Assembly: GCA_015499985.1 (NCBI GenBank)
Contig: JAAAUF010000639.1
Location: 1-24,470 of the forward strand
Direction: 5' to 3'
DNA from: Haplosporangium gracile
Taxonomy: Eukaryota > Mortierellomycota > Mortierellomycetes > Mortierellales > Mortierellaceae
Length of the DNA: 24,470 bases
The notes below the pieces were generated by a model, which was not told where the DNA came from, made no database searches, and was given only the letters and a program-made list of their open reading frames with translations. Position 1 is the stretch's first letter, and each line of letters begins with the position of its first letter. The translations under genes and the position numbers were made by a program. Shown here in pieces: positions 21,099 through 24,470 of this stretch.

Positions 21099-24000
21099 AT
21101 GGTGCTGTCAGATCCGAGTCCGCTCCTCTCAGTATCGTCGCCGATCAACAACATCGCCCTCCTCCACAAGGATGCCGCCTCTGCCGGCAACGCCGTCGTT
21201 TCGACCCTCAGCGGTCAAAAAACAACAACTTCTACCGCAACAACCTCAGCGACCGCGGGGGCAGCAGGAGCAGGAACAGGAACAGCAGCAGATCCTACAC
21301 GGACACCAAAACACTTAACAGGAACAACAACCACAACGGAAACTTCACGAGGTAGCAAGACGCGCGCATCGTCGTACTCATCGTCGTCGTTGTCCGAAAC
21401 AGCGACAGCGACCAAGGGTCGTTCGTCAGTCCAGGCACGAGCAAAAAAGAGTCAGCAGCGGATCGTGGAAGGAAAGAGCATGCTCTCGTTCATGTACAGA
21501 CACCAACTTGGTAAGTTTTGTCGGACGGACACCTTATGTTGTTTTTGTTTCGTCCCTGCAGCTCAACAACTCCAAGAAAAGCAAGACAAAAGAAACAAAG
21601 GGCCGAGATCGTAAATTGTCGTACAACCAAACAACAACAGCAACAGCAGAACACACGGAGGGGCACTTCTCTTTTGTTGTCTTTCTCTCTCTGACTCTCT
21701 TTGTCGTCACCCAATTGACGCTGTGACCCCAGACACATTCCCCTCCCCCCCTTTTTACAACTGTCCCCTCTCTCTCCATTATGCCATCCAATGTCACACT
21801 GTCTGCAGGACCTCCCTGGGCACAAGGAGGAGGACAATAAGGAGGACACAAAGAAGGACAGATCGCATCATCCCACTTCTGTTCCTCAATATTGCCTACT
21901 CTACCTCCTTCTCCCTCTCTTTTTGGACCCCTTGGAAAAACACCACCTGCGTAAAAAAAAAAAAAAAAAAACTTTATTGGAGACCACCTTCTTATCAATC
22001 GCCATGCGCTCGCTGCTGCTTGCTAATATTCTTTTATTGCTTTTTGTCAATATTGAAAAATAGATGTGCCGGTAGCGATCATTGCAGTGGTGCTTGTGAG
22101 CCATTTCCAGTTGAGGATACCCTTCGCCGGGACGTTCCTCTTTCTCCAGAACCAAGACCCGATGACTGGACTCTACTCCAAAGCATGGACAGACTTCAAC
22201 TTTATCGGCTTCTGGATCGTGGCGTTTACGTTCCTGCGAGCCTTTATGATGACCATTGTGCTGAAGCCGTTTGCGGTCTGGGCGGGCGTCAAGAAGGAGC
22301 ACCAACAGAACCGGTTTCAGGAGGAAGGTTGGGTCTGTATCTATTACTCTATCAGTTGGACCCTTGGCATGGTAAGTCCCTCTTCCTCTTTGTCCTTTTT
22401 TGATCATAGAGACACTTTACACGCTACGCAACAGAACGTGGAGAACATGATTCGGGACCTGGTTCTTCCTGACGTTCTTTTCCTCAGCGGCCAACACCGC
22501 CTCCACCCTCCTTAATCTACGATCAACTTTCTTTCCTGACTGATGACAGCGATGATATATGCAGTGCAGGAAGAAGGGTCTTTGTTGCAAGACAATGAAC
22601 CAGAGTGACATCAGAAAAAGAGGTTCTGACGGAAAAAAGTGGAAACAAAGCGGAAGTGGAATTACAAGTTTTATATTTTCTTACCGGGGATGAAATACCC
22701 GGGTCCTAACCTTGAAAGGAGTATTATCCGGAAACAGAACACTATGCGACAATAGAGGGGACACTAGCTGCTTTTGGATCACACTTCAGACTGGTTTGAG
22801 CACAACGAGGGCACAGGATCAGGAGATACTGAATTTGTTGCGCTGTGGTGGGAGCTCTGGAGGACACAAAAGGAGCGCATGCGTACCTACAACACGACAC
22901 AACAACAAGAAGTGAACTATGAATGGAGTGGATCGGGCTCAGCTCAAAATGGAGATGGTCAAAACAGGTCTAAGGAGGAAGATGGAGCGGAGGGTTTTTG
23001 TTTTTTTTTGCTAAGCTAAATTCAGAGAACCCAAAGAAAACAGGTCAACAAACAAAAACAAAAGGGAGGAACAGGAAGAAGCAATTGGTGCAGGATTGGG
23101 TCATCGATGGTTCAGTGGGGTGGCAGCAGACATGCATACACGTCTGAGTTGAGGAACGGGAGGCTGTTCAGTTCGGCGTAAAGAATAATCCGCCTTGAAC
23201 TATCCATGTTCTTACTTTTCACCATTCATTCATTCTTCCTCCTCTCCGCCCCACACTTTTTTTCGTTTTGTGCGCGTGTCAATACAAGCCTTTACAGCTT
23301 GCTATTCCCGATCCTAACTCAAAGGCATGCTACCCTTTCTAACTACCTCCCTTAGTACGTGTTGAGGACATCGCCTGTCTGGAACAATTGGACATTCTGG
23401 TTCAAACCCGAAGCCCTCTTTGAAGGTTACCCACAAACAGCACTGCCCCATGCCATGCTTTGGTACTACTATGTCCAGCTGGCCTTTTGGCTGCAACAGA
23501 TCTTTGTCCTTCATATCGAGGCGCCCCGGAAGGACTTTTGGGCTCTCTTGGCGCACCATACCGTTACTTTGTTGCTGATCAGTGGAAGTGCGCTATCCAA
23601 CTTTTGGCGCGCTGGTAACGTTGTCTTTGTCGTCATGGATCTCGCCGACATTATCCTTGCCGTAAGTTATCCTTCCTCTCTCGTTTTATCTCTCCCTCTT
23701 TATTTGTCACTTTGAAAAGACAAATCGTACTCATAGGAATCATACCGTTTTCTCTTACTTTCGATAGTTCTCAAAGTCGATGAAGTACTTAGGAGTGTCG
23801 AACAGGATTTGCGACGTGTTCTTTGGGACGTTCATGGTGACATGGCTCTACACGCGACACTACATGTACGCATACATTCTGCACGGATTCATGTTCACGG
23901 CCTATGAGATGATCCCCTTTGAGCTGGATATCTCACAGGGCAAATGGTACTGCCGGGAATTGGCCTGGTTGCCCATATTGGGTCTGGCACTGTTGCAGAT

Positions 24001-24257
24001 CCTGATGGTGTACTGGTTTGCGCTTATTCTCCGGATATTGGTCAAGATTTTGAAGGGCCATAGTGCTGAGGATGAACGTAGTGAGGACGAAGCGTAAGTA
24101 CTTCTTTTCTTTTGGTTGAGTGGTTGCTTTTTGTGTCTACCTACCCGTTGTCCTGTGTATGATAGCTAATCGTGTTCATTCTTTTCGTACCTTTTTCTAC
24201 TTACTCCTCAACAGTGAGCCAGTAGAGTTCGAGGAAAAGAAGAAAGCTGTTAAATAA
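21099..24257 (+). CDS. LAG1: Ceramide synthase (sphingosine N-acyltransferase, Lag1/Lac1 family, TLC domain)
   Basis: Five exons, 21099-21510, 22064-22371, 23356-23661, 23768-24093 and 24215-24257, give 464 aa; every junction is GT-AG and in frame. The enzyme joins a fatty acyl-CoA to a sphingoid base in the ER membrane. Residues 1-120 are Ser/Thr/Ala-rich and probably cytosolic. From about 138 there are several membrane helices. The Lag1 signature is clear: WYYYVQLAFWLQQIFVLHIE, then the catalytic His307-His308 in LLAHHTV, and VVMDLADI with Asp336 and Asp339. The C-terminus is acidic with CK2-type sites at Ser441 (SAED) and Ser447 (SEDE), as in yeast Lag1/Lac1, followed by a basic end (KKKAVK) coded by a 43-nt last exon. 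Introns 1 and 2 are 553 and 984 nt, far longer than others here. LAG1 versus LAC1 cannot be separated. Confidence 0.94.
21953..21971 (+). repeat. A19 homopolymer run
   Basis: Nineteen A residues in a row within intron 1 of the ceramide synthase gene, followed by CTTTATTGG. Such a run is prone to length error in sequencing, but lies outside coding sequence. Confidence 0.85.
22372..23355 (+). other. Unusually long (984 nt) intron of the ceramide synthase gene
   Basis: The donor is GGCATG/GTAAGT and the acceptor CCCTTAG/TACGTG; the flanking protein joins exactly as in the Lag1 family, so the whole stretch is removed in the normal transcript. It is six to ten times longer than most introns in this window. 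Its content is not the usual T-rich filler: a coding-like open frame runs at 22774-23019. No transposon ends were recognised. Confidence 0.8.
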
Positions 24258-24470
24258 TATGTATACAACTTAATTAAATCAATCTAGGACCGTCATTCCA
24301 AATCTAATGTTCGTAGGATATAAGCTTTTTGAAAGATTGGCAATAATTAACCGACACACAGTATCTTGTTAAAAGAGTCGCGTCGCTTTTCCTTTTTCCA
24401 AGTTTACTATTCAGTAAACAACTATCCTCTCCAATATTCCTTTCTTCTGACCCCAAAAGCACAAGCCCCA
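24258..24470. other. 3' flank of the ceramide synthase gene
   Basis: AT-rich sequence that probably holds the 3' UTR. TTAATTAAATC follows the stop, but there is no exact AATAAA on the plus strand nearby. No further gene starts before the window ends. Confidence 0.45.

Noticed and set aside
22536..22632. Possible C/D box snoRNA in the ceramide synthase intron: TGATGA at 22541, CTGA at 22626, with TTTCC/GGAAA flanks.
   Set aside because: The base before box C is C instead of a purine, the flanking stem is displaced by four bases from box C, no C'/D' boxes are clear, and I know no rRNA match for the guide stretch. Not strong enough to list.
23399..23411. GGTTCAAACCCGA resembles a tRNA B box.
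   Set aside because: It is inside ceramide synthase exon 3 (TFWFKPEALF) and no A box or cloverleaf surrounds it.
1..24470. CRISPR array, bacterial operon, rRNA or intact transposon.
   Set aside because: No spaced direct repeats, no long terminal inverted or direct repeats, no transposase or reverse transcriptase motifs, and all firm genes are intron-containing fungal genes.

Overview
This window is nuclear DNA from a filamentous fungus. Gene and intron style (many short GT-AG introns of about 85-160 nt, branch sites such as TACTAAC, long CT-rich leaders before start codons, scattered microsatellites) and protein sequence point to an early-diverging lineage, most likely Mortierellomycotina or a close relative. 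That placement is inferred from overall impression; no search was run.

Five protein genes can be supported, four with complete splice models whose reading frame closes at every junction. Left to right: (1) bases 1-2970 hold no gene I can defend, only a weak minus-strand open frame and a CT-rich leader. (2) 2971-5953 (+) encodes a class II eIF4E-like cap-binding protein of 675 aa with a 404-residue Ser/Thr-rich extension. (3) 6404-7551 (-) encodes a seven-transmembrane protein of no named family, tail-to-tail with the eIF4E gene. (4) 7552-11504 is about 4 kb without a convincing gene, with an (ATAC)11 microsatellite and strong purine/pyrimidine strand asymmetry. (5) 11505-17700 (+) is glycogen debranching enzyme (14 exons, 1544 aa). 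(6) 18041-19675 (+) is GPI mannosyltransferase I (PIG-M/GPI14, 3 exons, 452 aa). (7) 19676-21098 is intergenic. (8) 21099-24257 (+) is a ceramide synthase (LAG1/LAC1 family, 5 exons, 464 aa) with unusually long first and second introns.

The genes are mostly unrelated housekeeping functions: mRNA cap recognition, glycogen breakdown, GPI-anchor assembly and sphingolipid synthesis. GPI14 and the ceramide synthase are adjacent, both act at the ER membrane, and in fungi ceramide is used in remodelling GPI anchors; co-regulation is inference only. I found no operon, CRISPR array, intact transposon, rRNA or tRNA gene.

The observations most worth a second look are the replacement of the dorsal partner-binding tryptophan of the eIF4E fold by alanine (Ala448), a GPCR-like seven-helix protein whose loop charges all agree with an outside N-terminus, a coding-like segment inside a 984-nt ceramide synthase intron, and an intron whose retention would remove a short basic tail next to two CK2-type sites in the ceramide synthase. 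None amounts to a demonstrated new system.
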